A stretch of DNA of 64,000 nucleotides from Pseudobdellovibrionaceae bacterium (lineage in GTDB: Bacteria; Bdellovibrionota; Bdellovibrionia; Bdellovibrionales; UBA1609): contig JACKAN010000007.1 of the NCBI GenBank assembly GCA_020635055.1, forward strand, positions 1 to 64,000, written 5' to 3'. Below the pieces are notes generated by a model. It saw only the letters and a list, made by a program, of their open reading frames with translations, made no database searches and was not told the origin of the DNA. The number at the start of each line of letters is the position of its first letter. Positions within the stretch are counted from its first letter, which is position 1. Shown here in pieces: positions 16,078 through 25,283 of the stretch. The position numbers were made by a program, and so were the translations under genes.

Positions 16078-17511
16078 ATGAGTATTACTGAAGATTTTTC
16101 GACGATAGTCCTTGCTGCCGGAAAAGGCACACGCATGAAATCCCCCCTGCCTAAAGTTTTGCATCCAGTGGCTGGATGGCCCATGATTTCTAGAAGTATT
16201 CATGCACTCAATGAAGCGGGAACTAATAATATTCGTGTGGTTGTGGGGCATGGTGAGCTTTTGGTTCGTCAAGTTATCGAACCCTTAGGAGCTTCGGCCT
16301 TTTTACAAGTTGAACAATTAGGTACTGGCCACGCGGTGCAGTGTGCAGAGCCCCATTCTCTTCAGGGCACTGTGTTGATTATGAATGGCGATCATCCACT
16401 GATTGAAGCCGAAGATATAAAATTTTTAATTAAAGAATTTGTAAATTCTCAAAAAAAATTAGCTGTAGTTACGGCTAAAGTTAAAAAACCTGGTAATTTT
16501 GGTAGAATTGTTCGTCACCACAATCAACTTAAAGCTATTGTTGAAGCTAAAGATGCTTCCCACGATACATTAAAAATTAACGAGATCAATACAGGAATGT
16601 ATTTGATAGAAGCTGAGTTTTTAAATCAGCTATTGCCTCAACTAAAGAATAACAATAGTCAGAAAGAGTTTTATTTAACCGATATTATTAGTTTAGCTGT
16701 AGAAGCCGGCGAACAGGTTGGAACGTTGTTAACTTCAGCATATGTAGCTTTTGGCGTAAATTCACAACTGGAATTAGCTACAGCAACAAAATATGTATAT
16801 CGTCGAAAAGTAAAAAAACTTATGGAATCGGGTGTAGTCATATTAGATCCTAAAAATACATATATTGAAGACGATGTGATTATTGGCTCCGGAACTATAA
16901 TTTATCCTGGTAATTTCATTCGGTCGGGAACTAAAATAGGCGAAATGTGTATTATTGAGCCACATTGTTTTATGTATAAAACCCAAATTGCAAATTCTGT
17001 TCACATTAAAAGTCATTGTTATTTTGAAGAAGTAAAAATCAGCTCTAAGGCCTCCATTGGTCCTTTTGCTAGATTAAGAACGGGAACCAAAATTGGTAAA
17101 GATGCAAAAGTGGGCAATTTTGTTGAAATGAAAATGGTGGACTTTAAAAATGGCGCAAAAGCCTCTCATTTAACTTATTTAGGAGATGCTGTCATAGGGG
17201 AGCAAACAAATATTGGATGTGGCACCATTACTTGTAACTATGCGGTCGACAAAAAGAAGTATGTTACTAAAATTGGCAAGGATGTATTTGTTGGAAGTGA
17301 CACACAATTCGTTGCACCAATAGAAATAGGAGATGGAGCAATTATTGCTTCCGGTTCAACAATAACTAAAAATGTTCCCGCTGGTGCCTTGGCAGTTGCA
17401 AGAAGTCGCCAGATAATAAAAGAAAATTACCAACACAGAAGTCATACAACAAAAGAAGAGATTGAGGAGACAGAGAAGTCATCTGATTCTAAAGCGGAAA
17501 TTGAGGGGTAA
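16078..17511 (+). CDS. glmU: Bifunctional GlmU (GlcN-1-P acetyltransferase / GlcNAc-1-P uridylyltransferase)
   Basis: Makes UDP-GlcNAc for peptidoglycan and lipopolysaccharide. The N-terminal uridylyltransferase domain has VLAAGKGTRMKSPLPKVLHP and the substrate segment EQLGTGHAVQ. The C-terminal half is a left-handed beta-helix with hexapeptide repeats and the acetyltransferase site around ASHLTYLGDAVIGE and NIGCGTITCNYAV. About 477 residues, slightly longer than the E. coli enzyme, with a charged C-terminal tail. I use the ATG at 16078 (MSITEDF); another ATG at 16053 is possible because neither has a strong ribosome binding site. It ends 5 bp before glmS. Confidence 0.96.
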   Translation: MSITEDFSTIVLAAGKGTRMKSPLPKVLHPVAGWPMISRSIHALNEAGTNNIRVVVGHGELLVRQVIEPLGASAFLQVEQLGTGHAVQCAEPHSLQGTVLIMNGDHPLIEAEDIKFLIKEFVNSQKKLAVVTAKVKKPGNFGRIVRHHNQLKAIVEAKDASHDTLKINEINTGMYLIEAEFLNQLLPQLKNNNSQKEFYLTDIISLAVEAGEQVGTLLTSAYVAFGVNSQLELATATKYVYRRKVKKLMESGVVILDPKNTYIEDDVIIGSGTIIYPGNFIRSGTKIGEMCIIEPHCFMYKTQIANSVHIKSHCYFEEVKISSKASIGPFARLRTGTKIGKDAKVGNFVEMKMVDFKNGAKASHLTYLGDAVIGEQTNIGCGTITCNYAVDKKKYVTKIGKDVFVGSDTQFVAPIEIGDGAIIASGSTITKNVPAGALAVARSRQIIKENYQHRSHTTKEEIEETEKSSDSKAEIEG

Positions 17512-17516
17512 ACAAT

Positions 17517-19403
17517 ATGTGCGGTATAGTCGGCTATATTGGATCAGGCGATCCCAAAAAAGTTATTTTAGAAGGCTTAAAAACTCTTGAATATCGTGGA
17601 TACGACAGTGCAGGGGTAGCTATACTTGATGGCAATAAATTTAAACGCATTCGCGCTGAAGGCAAGTTAAGTATTCTAAAGGAAAAACTGGAAAGCGAAA
17701 TATTTTCTGGCCACATCGGCATTGGGCACACTCGTTGGGCCACCCATGGAAAACCCAGTGAGCGGAATGCTCATCCCCATAGTGTCAAAGGGGTGAGTAT
17801 TGTCCATAATGGGATTATAGAAAACTATGCTGATTTAAAAGAAAGTTTAAAAGATTTAGGTACAGAGTTTTTGTCAGATACGGATTCGGAGCTTGTGGCT
17901 CACTTGATTTCTGCTGAAATAGACTCTGGAAAGGATTTGTTTACTTCTGTTCTGGCTATTTTACCAAGACTTAGTGGGGCTTTTTCCATTCTTGCAGTTT
18001 CCACTGACCAACCCGATGAAATGGTGGCATTTAAAAACGGTCCCCCACTAATATTGGGGCCAGCTAAAGACGAAATTATTGTTGCCAGTGATGTTCAAGC
18101 TATAATTAAATACACAAAAGATGTCATCTATTTAGATGATTTTGAAATTGCCCATATAGTGGGATCTAAATACAAAATCTTTGATAAAGAAGGCAAGATC
18201 ATTGCAAAAAAAATTGTTCATATTGATTGGTCTCCTGAACAAGTGGAAAAGCAAGGCTATCGCCACTTTATGCTTAAAGAAATTTTCGAACAACCCCGTG
18301 CCGTAGCCGCTGCGATAGCTCCGCATGTGGACTTAAATCATCATACTGTGCAGTTAAGTAGATTGGGTTTGGGTGGCACCGGTGTTGAAGATCTTGAAAG
18401 TTTAAATTTAATTAAAGACTATCAAAACACTGTAGAAAAACTAAAAAATGTAAATAGAATTTTTATTGTCGCATGTGGAACCAGTTATTATGCAGCCATG
18501 GTAGGGAAGTATGTTATTGAACGTATGGCGGGTGTTCCAGTGGAAGTGGATATTGCTAGTGAATTTCGTTATCGCAATGTAGTTATCCCTAAAGATTCTT
18601 TATTTGTTACAATTTCACAAAGTGGGGAAACAGCAGATACACTAGCTGCATTGCGATTAGTAAAAGAAATGGGTGTTCCCTGTTTAAGTATTTGCAATGT
18701 AAAACGATCTACCATTGATCGTGAAGCTCACGGCCACCTTTACATGAATGCAGGGGCAGAAATCGGAGTGGCCAGCACCAAGGCTTTTGTTTGTACACTT
18801 AGCTTGTTAAATATCTTAGCTCTTAATATTGGTAAAATTAAAGAAACTATTTCTTCTTCAGAAGAGCAAAAGTGGGTGCGGGAAATGTTATCTGTACCCA
18901 GTCAAATGGAAATCGTTTTAGCTTTTGATAAGTTTTTCGCAGAAGCCTCTCACACTTTAAAAAAGTTCCGTGGCTTCCTTTACATGGGTAGAGGTGTAAA
19001 TTATCCCATAGCCTTAGAAGGAGCCTTAAAATTAAAAGAGTTGGCTTATATGCACGCAGAAGGTTATGCCTCCGGAGAAATGAAACACGGCCCTTTAGCC
19101 CTTATAGATGAAAGTATGTGTATTGTTATGTTGGCTCCATCCGACGAACTCTACGAAAAAACTGTGAGTAATCTTGAAGAGGCAAAAGCTCGCGGAGGAG
19201 AAATTATTTCTATTGGCACCGGTGAAAACACTAAACTCCGTCAGATCAGTGAGCACTATTTGCCTCTGCCCTCTGCGGCATGGTTTGTGAACCCAATCTT
19301 AGAAGTTATTCCCTTGCAACTCTTAGCCTACCATATGGCGGATGCTTTAGGACATGATGTGGATCAGCCCCGAAACTTGGCAAAATCCGTAACCGTAGAA
19401 TAG
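17517..19403 (+). CDS. glmS: Glutamine-fructose-6-phosphate aminotransferase
   Basis: Converts fructose-6-phosphate and glutamine to glucosamine-6-phosphate, the first committed step to UDP-GlcNAc. The start MCGIVGYIG exposes the catalytic Cys1 after Met removal. The glutaminase domain (to about residue 240) includes HTRWATHG and HNGIIENY. Two SIS domains follow with VACGTSYYA and TISQSGETADT, and the C-terminus ends with the conserved DVDQPRNLAKSVTVE. 628 residues, a little longer than E. coli GlmS. Directly behind glmU with 5 bp between them, so co-transcribed. No glmS ribozyme is seen or has room. Confidence 0.97.
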   Translation: MCGIVGYIGSGDPKKVILEGLKTLEYRGYDSAGVAILDGNKFKRIRAEGKLSILKEKLESEIFSGHIGIGHTRWATHGKPSERNAHPHSVKGVSIVHNGIIENYADLKESLKDLGTEFLSDTDSELVAHLISAEIDSGKDLFTSVLAILPRLSGAFSILAVSTDQPDEMVAFKNGPPLILGPAKDEIIVASDVQAIIKYTKDVIYLDDFEIAHIVGSKYKIFDKEGKIIAKKIVHIDWSPEQVEKQGYRHFMLKEIFEQPRAVAAAIAPHVDLNHHTVQLSRLGLGGTGVEDLESLNLIKDYQNTVEKLKNVNRIFIVACGTSYYAAMVGKYVIERMAGVPVEVDIASEFRYRNVVIPKDSLFVTISQSGETADTLAALRLVKEMGVPCLSICNVKRSTIDREAHGHLYMNAGAEIGVASTKAFVCTLSLLNILALNIGKIKETISSSEEQKWVREMLSVPSQMEIVLAFDKFFAEASHTLKKFRGFLYMGRGVNYPIALEGALKLKELAYMHAEGYASGEMKHGPLALIDESMCIVMLAPSDELYEKTVSNLEEAKARGGEIISIGTGENTKLRQISEHYLPLPSAAWFVNPILEVIPLQLLAYHMADALGHDVDQPRNLAKSVTVE

Positions 19404-19413
19404 TTGTGTTTAG

Positions 19414-20697
19414 TTGAGCTTTATTAAATTTGTTTTTATTTTTTCTCTAGCTTTTTCTTTTGCCGATATCCAAGCCCAAGAAGATGTTTTTTTAGTAAAA
19501 GGTATTTACTTAAAGGGCCTATCTAAAACTCGTCCATATGTTGTTTACAATCAAATTTTGTTTAAAGAAGGACAAAGAACAAATGCTAATGCAATAGAAA
19601 AGAGTTTAAGAAATATTCGAAATTTAAACTTATTTCACAATGTAAAAGTAGAAACAGAAAACTATGAAGACGGAAAAAATGTTTACTTTTTACTTAATGA
19701 AAAGTGGACAACTATACCTATATTTAAATTGTCAGAGGGTGGGGGAGTTCGGCAAATCACCCTTGGTATTTATGATGCCAATTTGTCCGGCAGAAACTGG
19801 GAGTTGGGCACACAGTACGAAGGCTTAGGCGAAACGGATTCTGGTGTTTTGTGGTTCAAAGACCCCGACTTTTTTACCAACAGTTGGGGTATAGAAGTTC
19901 AGGCCTGGTCTGTGAGTCGAATACGAATAAAATACGATCAAAAATCAGAAGAGCCAAAAATTATTAATGGATTTTTACATCATCGCAAAAAGTATTATTT
20001 AGGAGTGTCTAAGCAACTTCAAGAATCAGTTTTTTTAAGATCTAGTTTAGAATACAATCAAGATAATTTTTCTGATCAAAATTTATCAGAGGAAGTTAGA
20101 CAAGCTCTACTATTAAAAGGGCTTCCACCAAATACAGAAACTGTTTTTTACCATTTAGGCATTGATTTTGGTGAGTTAAATCTTAAAGAAGAGCAGATCA
20201 AAGGAAGGAAAATTACCTTAGATTTTCGCAAAGCCTTTGTGCAAACACAAAACGTAAGTGACTTTATAGATAGTCATTTTAAATTTTTATACTATAAGAT
20301 AATAAATACTAAATGGAATTACGCCCAAAGATTATTTACCGGCACGACTTCAACTAATGTACTTCAATATTGGAATTATTTAGGCGGCCTAGAAAGTATT
20401 CGTGGATTTTCGGACAATCGCTTTGCTGGTCGCTACTTTTGGCTATTGAATTCGGAAATAAGATATTCATTCCTTAAAAGTAGTAATTATATTCTTCAAT
20501 TAAATAGTTTTCTGGATCTAACATCTGTCGCAGAAAATTTTAGTGGTTTAGATTCTTTTTCGGGCTCCAGCCTTGGCTTTGGTGGAAGACTTATTTTACC
20601 CAAAGTGTATCGTTTTGTTTTAAGAATAGATTATGCCGTTCCATTAAAAAAAGAAGACGACATGAACCTCAGTTTTGGCGTCCAACAGTTTTTTTAA
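19414..20697 (+). CDS. D15/BamA-like outer-membrane protein
   Basis: 427 residues with a hydrophobic signal sequence (FVFIFSLAFSFADIQA). One POTRA-like domain follows (about 25-105: FLVKGIYLKGLSKTRPYVVYNQIL ... NVYFLLNEKWT, written here in parts), then an amphipathic beta-strand region ending in phenylalanine (GVQQFF), typical of barrel proteins recognised by the Bam machine. It has fewer POTRA domains than BamA, so it is more like TamA-like or other small surface-antigen proteins. The only possible start is the TTG at 19414, since an in-frame stop lies just before it and no ATG follows nearby. It starts 11 bp after glmS and probably belongs to that operon. Confidence 0.8.
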   Translation: MSFIKFVFIFSLAFSFADIQAQEDVFLVKGIYLKGLSKTRPYVVYNQILFKEGQRTNANAIEKSLRNIRNLNLFHNVKVETENYEDGKNVYFLLNEKWTTIPIFKLSEGGGVRQITLGIYDANLSGRNWELGTQYEGLGETDSGVLWFKDPDFFTNSWGIEVQAWSVSRIRIKYDQKSEEPKIINGFLHHRKKYYLGVSKQLQESVFLRSSLEYNQDNFSDQNLSEEVRQALLLKGLPPNTETVFYHLGIDFGELNLKEEQIKGRKITLDFRKAFVQTQNVSDFIDSHFKFLYYKIINTKWNYAQRLFTGTTSTNVLQYWNYLGGLESIRGFSDNRFAGRYFWLLNSEIRYSFLKSSNYILQLNSFLDLTSVAENFSGLDSFSGSSLGFGGRLILPKVYRFVLRIDYAVPLKKEDDMNLSFGVQQFF

Positions 20698-20954
20698 GAG
20701 GCTTTGTTGATAATCTTAAGCAAGGTCTCAAGACTGGGGTTACCTGTGGACACTGCATTGTAAATGGTTGAGCGTGACAGCTTTGTGTCTTTAGCCAATT
20801 GTTGTTTATTTTGGGTACTCAAAAAACCGTAAAGAATGTCTTGCACGGCTTCTTTATCACCTTCAAGAAAAGCATCTGCCAAAGCCGCCGCAACCTTCTT
20901 TTTATTTTTAAAAGAAGCCTCTGGATTGTGTCTTTTAAGTTTAACTTTGCTCAT
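20694..20954 (-). CDS. Addiction-module antitoxin-like HTH protein (HigA/phage-type)
   Basis: 86 residues. The C-terminal half has an XRE-like helix-turn-helix (QQLAKDTKLSRSTIYNAVSTGNPSLETLLKII), shown here as one recognisable unit of the 'probable addiction module antidote' family. The N-terminus is basic, then helical. It overlaps the 3' end of the half-toxin gene by 14 bp in the usual toxin-antitoxin order and ends overlapping the stop of the D15-like gene by 4 bp. The frame is intact, so it may still repress its promoter even though the toxin looks broken. Confidence 0.75.
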   Translation of the reverse strand: MSKVKLKRHNPEASFKNKKKVAAALADAFLEGDKEAVQDILYGFLSTQNKQQLAKDTKLSRSTIYNAVSTGNPSLETLLKIINKAS

Positions 20955-21129
20955 GTAATTCCTTTGCTAGTTTTTTTGTTAAGCTAATATCCTTAGCTTG
21001 GCTATTTTTGTTGCCTCCGGCTAACAAAACCACCAATTTATTGTCTTTGATCGAATAGTAAATCCTATTTCCATTATTAAATTTCAGCCTAAACATTTTT
21101 CTACCAGTAAAAGCTAGGGTCTTTTTCAC
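20941..21129 (-). pseudogene. Truncated RelE/HigB-like toxin (C-terminal half)
   Basis: 62 residues corresponding to the C-terminal half of the phage-derived RelE/HigB-type toxins that partner this antitoxin family. The conserved core is readable: LKFNNGNRIYYSI (family 'G.GyRvYf'), LVVLLAGGNK and the DI..AKKLAKEL end. Full-length members have about 95-115 residues; here the first 40-50 residues are missing and a stop codon sits immediately upstream of the GTG. The first residues (KKTLAFTGRK) already align with the middle of the family. Likely a deleted, inactive toxin; a short functional variant is less likely. Confidence 0.7.
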
Positions 21130-21248
21130 CCTCTATTTTTCTTAACTAAGAATCAAATCTATAAATAAAATGGCTTTAATACTGAGCCATTAGTTACTTT
21201 ATTTTTTTTCATGCTGCAAAGCAACTCCGGCGCTGTCAGATTGACTGT

Positions 21249-22586
21249 CTAATGTTTAACTTCCTTAAGCCATTCGGTGAAAGCATCTTTAGCTATTTTT
21301 AGAGTGGCATCTCTGCGATGTTGGCGACTCAACTTGGGTTTGGTCTTAGTAATATCTAGTTTTGGAAAAAGTCCAAAATTAATATTGGTGGGTTGAAACT
21401 GTTCTTTTTCCTCATTGAGGGCATTGAGCAATGAACCCATGGCAGAGGCCCTGGGTGGGAATTGCTGAGGGCGATTTTCCATTTTGTCTGCAAGCAATTG
21501 TGAAACAAGAAGGCCTATACAGGTGGATTCAAAATAACCTTCTACACCAGTGATTTGTCCGGCGAAAAATAACCAAGGGTCTTTTTTGCTAGAAAGGTCT
21601 GGGTTTAATTTTTTTGGAGAGTGAATATACAAATTCCTATGTATACTTCCCAGTTTAAGAAACTCTGCTTCTTCTAAGCCGGGTATCATAGAAAAAATTC
21701 TTTTTTGTTCGGGGTAGGCCATTTTAGTTTGAAACCCAACCATATTATAAGCCGTAGCTTCTTTATTCTCCTGACGAAGTTGTACAACGGCATAAGCTCT
21801 TGTGCCTGTTTTTGGGTCTGTTAAACCTTTAGGCGAAAGCGGTCCAAAGCGCAGAGTCTCATCACCTCGCTCTATTATTTCTTCAACGGGCATACATGCT
21901 TCAAAATAAGGAGTATTGAGTTCGAACTCTTTAGGCACAACTTTGCGTGCAGCCTTGATTTCATTGATGAGCAAATAATATTGTTCTTTATTCAATGGAC
22001 AATTGATGTAATCTTTTGTTCCTTTGTCCCAGCGGTCGGCTTTCCAAGCCTTATCCATATTTATACTTTCAGTATCGATTATGGGTGCAATAGCATCAAA
22101 AAAATAAAGAAATTCATCATCAAAGTGAGATTTAAGTGAATCAGCCAAAGTCAAATCAGTAAGGGGTCCTGTGGCAATAACTGCTGGTCTTGGAATTTCA
22201 TCTAATGACTCAACGACTCTTTTTTCAATTGTAATATTGGGGTGATTTTCTAAAGCCAGAGTAATATTTTTTGAAAAAATATCTCTATCAACTCCTAGGG
22301 CCATTCCCGCAGGGACACGGGATTCGTAAGCTGATTTTAAAATTAATGAACCCAGTTTTTCTGCTTCATATTTTAATTGTCCTGGGGCAGAATAATCTGT
22401 TGCAGAGCCCAAGGAATTGGAACAAACCAATTCGGCAAACAAAGGAGTTTTGTGGGCAGGTGTCATTTTTTGCCCTCTCATTTCAATAAGATGGACCTTG
22501 TAACCTCTATCAGCGAGTTGAAAAGCGCATTCCGAGCCAGCGAGTCCAGCTCCCACAACATAGACTTTTTTAATTTCATGAGACAT
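21249..22586 (-). CDS. trmFO: FAD/folate-dependent tRNA (uracil-54-C5) methyltransferase
   Basis: Methylates U54 of the T-loop in tRNA using methylene-tetrahydrofolate and FAD (formerly Gid). 445 residues. The N-terminal dinucleotide fold has VYVVGAGLAGSECA and LIEMRGQKMTPAH. The catalytic-cysteine region is ELVCSNSLGS (about residue 54), and the C-terminal FAD segment is FAGQITGVEGYFES. It is typical of lineages that lack the SAM-dependent TrmA. The start ATG at 22586 is separated by 15 bp from the divergent DUF721 gene, so both promoters overlap or lie within the neighbouring coding starts. Confidence 0.96.
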   Translation of the reverse strand: MSHEIKKVYVVGAGLAGSECAFQLADRGYKVHLIEMRGQKMTPAHKTPLFAELVCSNSLGSATDYSAPGQLKYEAEKLGSLILKSAYESRVPAGMALGVDRDIFSKNITLALENHPNITIEKRVVESLDEIPRPAVIATGPLTDLTLADSLKSHFDDEFLYFFDAIAPIIDTESINMDKAWKADRWDKGTKDYINCPLNKEQYYLLINEIKAARKVVPKEFELNTPYFEACMPVEEIIERGDETLRFGPLSPKGLTDPKTGTRAYAVVQLRQENKEATAYNMVGFQTKMAYPEQKRIFSMIPGLEEAEFLKLGSIHRNLYIHSPKKLNPDLSSKKDPWLFFAGQITGVEGYFESTCIGLLVSQLLADKMENRPQQFPPRASAMGSLLNALNEEKEQFQPTNINFGLFPKLDITKTKPKLSRQHRRDATLKIAKDAFTEWLKEVKH

Positions 22587-22601
22587 GTTATAAAAACTCC
22601 T

Positions 22602-22964
22602 ATGAATACTAAAAAGGGTTTTAGTTCTTCAGCAGATGTCCTACAAAGTCTCTTTCAAAATAGCAAGTCCTCATTAGGACAAGGTTTCACAAGATGGAAA
22701 CTATGGCGAGAGTGGGAGCAGGTTATGGGGGAGTCTATTGCCAACAATTCTACTCCTGTAGGTTATAAACAGGGAGTTTTGTATATATGGGTCAATAGCT
22801 CACCCAGAATGCAAGAAATGACTTTTCTGGCAGGAGATATTAAAAATAGAATCAATCAACATTTAGGAAAGAATTGGATTCGTAGGATACATTTTACATT
22901 AGATAAAAGAGATGTACCTACTGTTGAAGAAGCTTCAAAATCACTTAAAGACTTCTTAAAGTAA
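22602..22964 (+). CDS. DUF721 protein, DciA-like
   Basis: 120 residues. The KH-like DUF721 core is readable: WREWEQVMGESIANNSTP..., YKQGVLYIWVNSSPRMQEM and the C-terminal helix RINQHLGKNWIRRIHF. Members of this family in many bacteria (DciA) interact with replicative helicase DnaB and serve as its ancestral loader partner; others are uncharacterised. I use the ATG at 22602, where the family similarity begins; the longer upstream frame runs through trmFO. It diverges from trmFO with 15 bp between starts. Confidence 0.8.
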   Translation: MNTKKGFSSSADVLQSLFQNSKSSLGQGFTRWKLWREWEQVMGESIANNSTPVGYKQGVLYIWVNSSPRMQEMTFLAGDIKNRINQHLGKNWIRRIHFTLDKRDVPTVEEASKSLKDFLK

Positions 22965-22971
22965 ATGAATA

Positions 22972-23787
22972 TTAATCGTTGGATTTTATAGTGGCTCTAA
23001 TTAAAGGTTTCAGATAACTATTTCTTGGTGGTTTTCCTAATAGTGACGTGAGTCGATCATGAACTACAGGATCATTAATTAAAGACCCTAAAGAACCCTC
23101 CCCTCTATCAATCTTGCCCAAAATATTATTTAACCTTTGGATAGCTTGTTGAAGTTCCTGTTGATCTTTTCCTCGGAGGTCACTCAGCAGTCCTTTTCCC
23201 TCTTTAAGTAATTGCTGGCTTTGTTCTGAAGTTTTTAACAAACTGACCATTAACTTAGCTGAATTTTGGTTTAAATTTAGATTCGAAAGCAAAAGCTTTA
23301 ATTCACTGATTACATCCACAATATTCGTCAGCTTAGGGCCCTCTTTACTGATAACATCAAAAATATCACCCTCGTTGTTTGTGGCAATAAATTCACCATC
23401 TTTTAAAATATTGGAACTCGCCTCACCAGGAAGGATATATATATATTTATCACCTAGTGCTCCCTGTGTTTTTATGCTCGCTAATGAATTTTTAGTCAGT
23501 TTGTTTATGTATTGCTTATCAATTTTCATTTTAATAATAATACTTTCATTTTTACTGGAAAAATCTAATTCTTTTACGTTTCCTATATTTATTCCAGAAA
23601 GTGAAACTACGCTTCCTACACTGAGTCCTTGGACATCTGTGAATTCGGCATTTAAATCGATATGATTGCCAAACAGACTGGTATTATCGCTTAAAATTAA
23701 AATAGAAAAGATTATGACTATAATTCCAGAAAGGATAAATAACCCAGATTTTAAGCTTTGTTTTTGACTGTAATCATATGCTGCCAT
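22972..23787 (-). CDS. mlaD: MlaD-like MCE-domain lipid transport protein
   Basis: 271 residues: one N-terminal membrane helix (about 15-35), then a single MCE domain (about 40-120: LNAEFTDVQGLSVGSVVSLSG, in pieces, and the ALGDKYIYI strand) and a long C-terminal helical/coiled segment with a glycine-rich stretch near the end. MlaD proteins form periplasmic hexamer rings around the ABC transporter that moves phospholipids between membranes. Last gene of the lipoprotein-mlaE-mlaF-mlaD set, 9 bp after mlaF. The C-terminal tail is longer than in E. coli MlaD, as in many non-enterobacterial homologues. Confidence 0.9.
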   Translation of the reverse strand: MAAYDYSQKQSLKSGLFILSGIIVIIFSILILSDNTSLFGNHIDLNAEFTDVQGLSVGSVVSLSGINIGNVKELDFSSKNESIIIKMKIDKQYINKLTKNSLASIKTQGALGDKYIYILPGEASSNILKDGEFIATNNEGDIFDVISKEGPKLTNIVDVISELKLLLSNLNLNQNSAKLMVSLLKTSEQSQQLLKEGKGLLSDLRGKDQQELQQAIQRLNNILGKIDRGEGSLGSLINDPVVHDRLTSLLGKPPRNSYLKPLIRATIKSND

Positions 23788-23796
23788 AAAAAACCT

Positions 23797-24528
23797 CTAT
23801 ATGTAAATTCCACTTATAAATTGGTTAATCCTATTGCTTTTATCTTTTTTAATTTCACTAACTGAATCAACGCAAGCAATTTTTCCTTCTTGAACTAATG
23901 CTAAACGATCACAAACTGCAAATGCAGTAGGCATATCATGTGTTACAAAAATAGATGTCATACCTTTCTGCTTAAGTTTAATAATTGTTTCCTGAATTTT
24001 TATAGTATTATAAGGATCTAAACCAGCTGTAGGTTCATCAAAAAGTACAATTTTAGGTTTTATAATAATGGACCTAGCTAGGCCCACTCTTTTTTGCATT
24101 CCCCCAGAAAGTTCTGATGGATATACTTCAGAAGTGCCCTCAAGACCAAATTCTTCTAAGAGTTTATGTATTTCTTTTGAAATTTCAGCATGATTCAAAG
24201 TGGTATGTTCCTTTAATGGATAGGCAAGATTGTCATAGACATTCATTGAGTCAAATAATGCGCCATTTTGAAAAACATAAGCGACCTTTTTTCTAATTTC
24301 TATTAATTGATCTTCTTCTTTGCTAACAATTTCTTCACCCTCAATTTGAATGCTGCCACCATCCGGTTTTTCCAATCCTATTAGGCTGCGCAGTATAACG
24401 CTTTTGCCAGCACCCGACCCACCTAAAAGTCCAAGACACTCTCCTTGAAAGACTTCAAAATTGATATTTTTGTGGATAGTTTTTCCACCAAATTTTTTAG
24501 ATAAATTTTTAACTTTAATCACAACCAT
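23797..24528 (-). CDS. mlaF: MlaF-like ABC transporter ATPase
   Basis: 243 residues with Walker A GGSGAGKSVILRS, Q-loop AYVFQNGALFDS, the signature LSGGMQKRVGLARS and Walker B IVLFDEPTAGLDP, then the switch His in FVTHDMP. The QNGALFDSMNV and MQKRVGLAR sequences are typical of Mla/Ttg2A ATPases. It overlaps the mlaE 3' end by 10 bp, consistent with translational coupling. It powers lipid movement by the MlaE permease at the inner membrane. Confidence 0.95.
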   Translation of the reverse strand: MVVIKVKNLSKKFGGKTIHKNINFEVFQGECLGLLGGSGAGKSVILRSLIGLEKPDGGSIQIEGEEIVSKEEDQLIEIRKKVAYVFQNGALFDSMNVYDNLAYPLKEHTTLNHAEISKEIHKLLEEFGLEGTSEVYPSELSGGMQKRVGLARSIIIKPKIVLFDEPTAGLDPYNTIKIQETIIKLKQKGMTSIFVTHDMPTAFAVCDRLALVQEGKIACVDSVSEIKKDKSNRINQFISGIYI

Positions 24529-25283
24529 TGTTCAATCACCATAAAAAATTTAGTTAAAAAATAATCTCCGACAACAATCAGAATACAAGAAGTGACAACG
24601 GACTTGGTGGTCGCATACCCGACGCCTTGAGTTCCTCCAGTGACTGAGAGGCCAAAATAACAAGAAGTTGTCGCAATAAAAAAGGCAAAGAAAAAAGATT
24701 TTCCAAAACCCGAAATAAAATCATGAAGTTTTAAAGTTGAAAATATTTTTTGTAAATAAAATTGTGAGTCTAAACCTAATTCCATTGAACCAACGATCAG
24801 CCCACCAATGACACCTATTATTATGGCGGCAGCGGATAGCATGGGTATGGCTACCATACAAGCCGCTAATCGTGGAAATACAATTTTTTTCAAAGGAGAT
24901 GTTCCAAGGGCTCTTATAGCATCAATTTGTTGAGATACTTTCATAGAGCCAATTTCAGAAGTGATACCGGCACTCACTCTTGCTGCTAACATTAGACAGG
25001 CAAAAACGGGTCCCATTTCTCTTACAATAGACAGGGAAACAATTTTTGGAACATAGAGTTTGCCACCAAACTTTGCTAGTCCATAGCCAAATTGCAAAGC
25101 CATGACCATACCACTACTCACAGCGACAATAAATACTAAGGGAATGGATCGAACTCCAATTTGGTAGATCTGGTCCAGGATCAACTGAGAATCAAAAGGT
25201 CTTTGAAAACCTACTTTAAGAGTTTCAAGTACCAACTTATAAGATTTTCCGAGGGCTTCAAGGAATTCGGTGATTCTTTTCAT
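24519..25283 (-). CDS. mlaE: MlaE-like ABC transporter permease
   Basis: 254 residues with about five or six membrane helices. The family-defining conserved loop is readable around REMGPVFACLMLAARVSAGITSEIG, split here as REMGPVFAC and AARVSAGITSEIGSM, and QIDAIRALG. The C-terminal GVGYATTKSVV segment is also typical. MlaE dimers form the membrane channel for phospholipids with MlaF and MlaD. Its ATG overlaps the lipoprotein stop by four bases (ATGA). No mlaB (STAS) or mlaC gene is next to it. Confidence 0.95.
   Translation of the reverse strand: MKRITEFLEALGKSYKLVLETLKVGFQRPFDSQLILDQIYQIGVRSIPLVFIVAVSSGMVMALQFGYGLAKFGGKLYVPKIVSLSIVREMGPVFACLMLAARVSAGITSEIGSMKVSQQIDAIRALGTSPLKKIVFPRLAACMVAIPMLSAAAIIIGVIGGLIVGSMELGLDSQFYLQKIFSTLKLHDFISGFGKSFFFAFFIATTSCYFGLSVTGGTQGVGYATTKSVVTSCILIVVGDYFLTKFFMVIEQWL

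Noticed and set aside
17400..17520. glmS ribozyme or riboswitch
   Set aside because: Only 5 bp separate glmU and glmS.
22377..22601. N-terminal extension of the DUF721 protein
   Set aside because: Runs antisense through trmFO; DUF721 similarity starts after the ATG at 22602.
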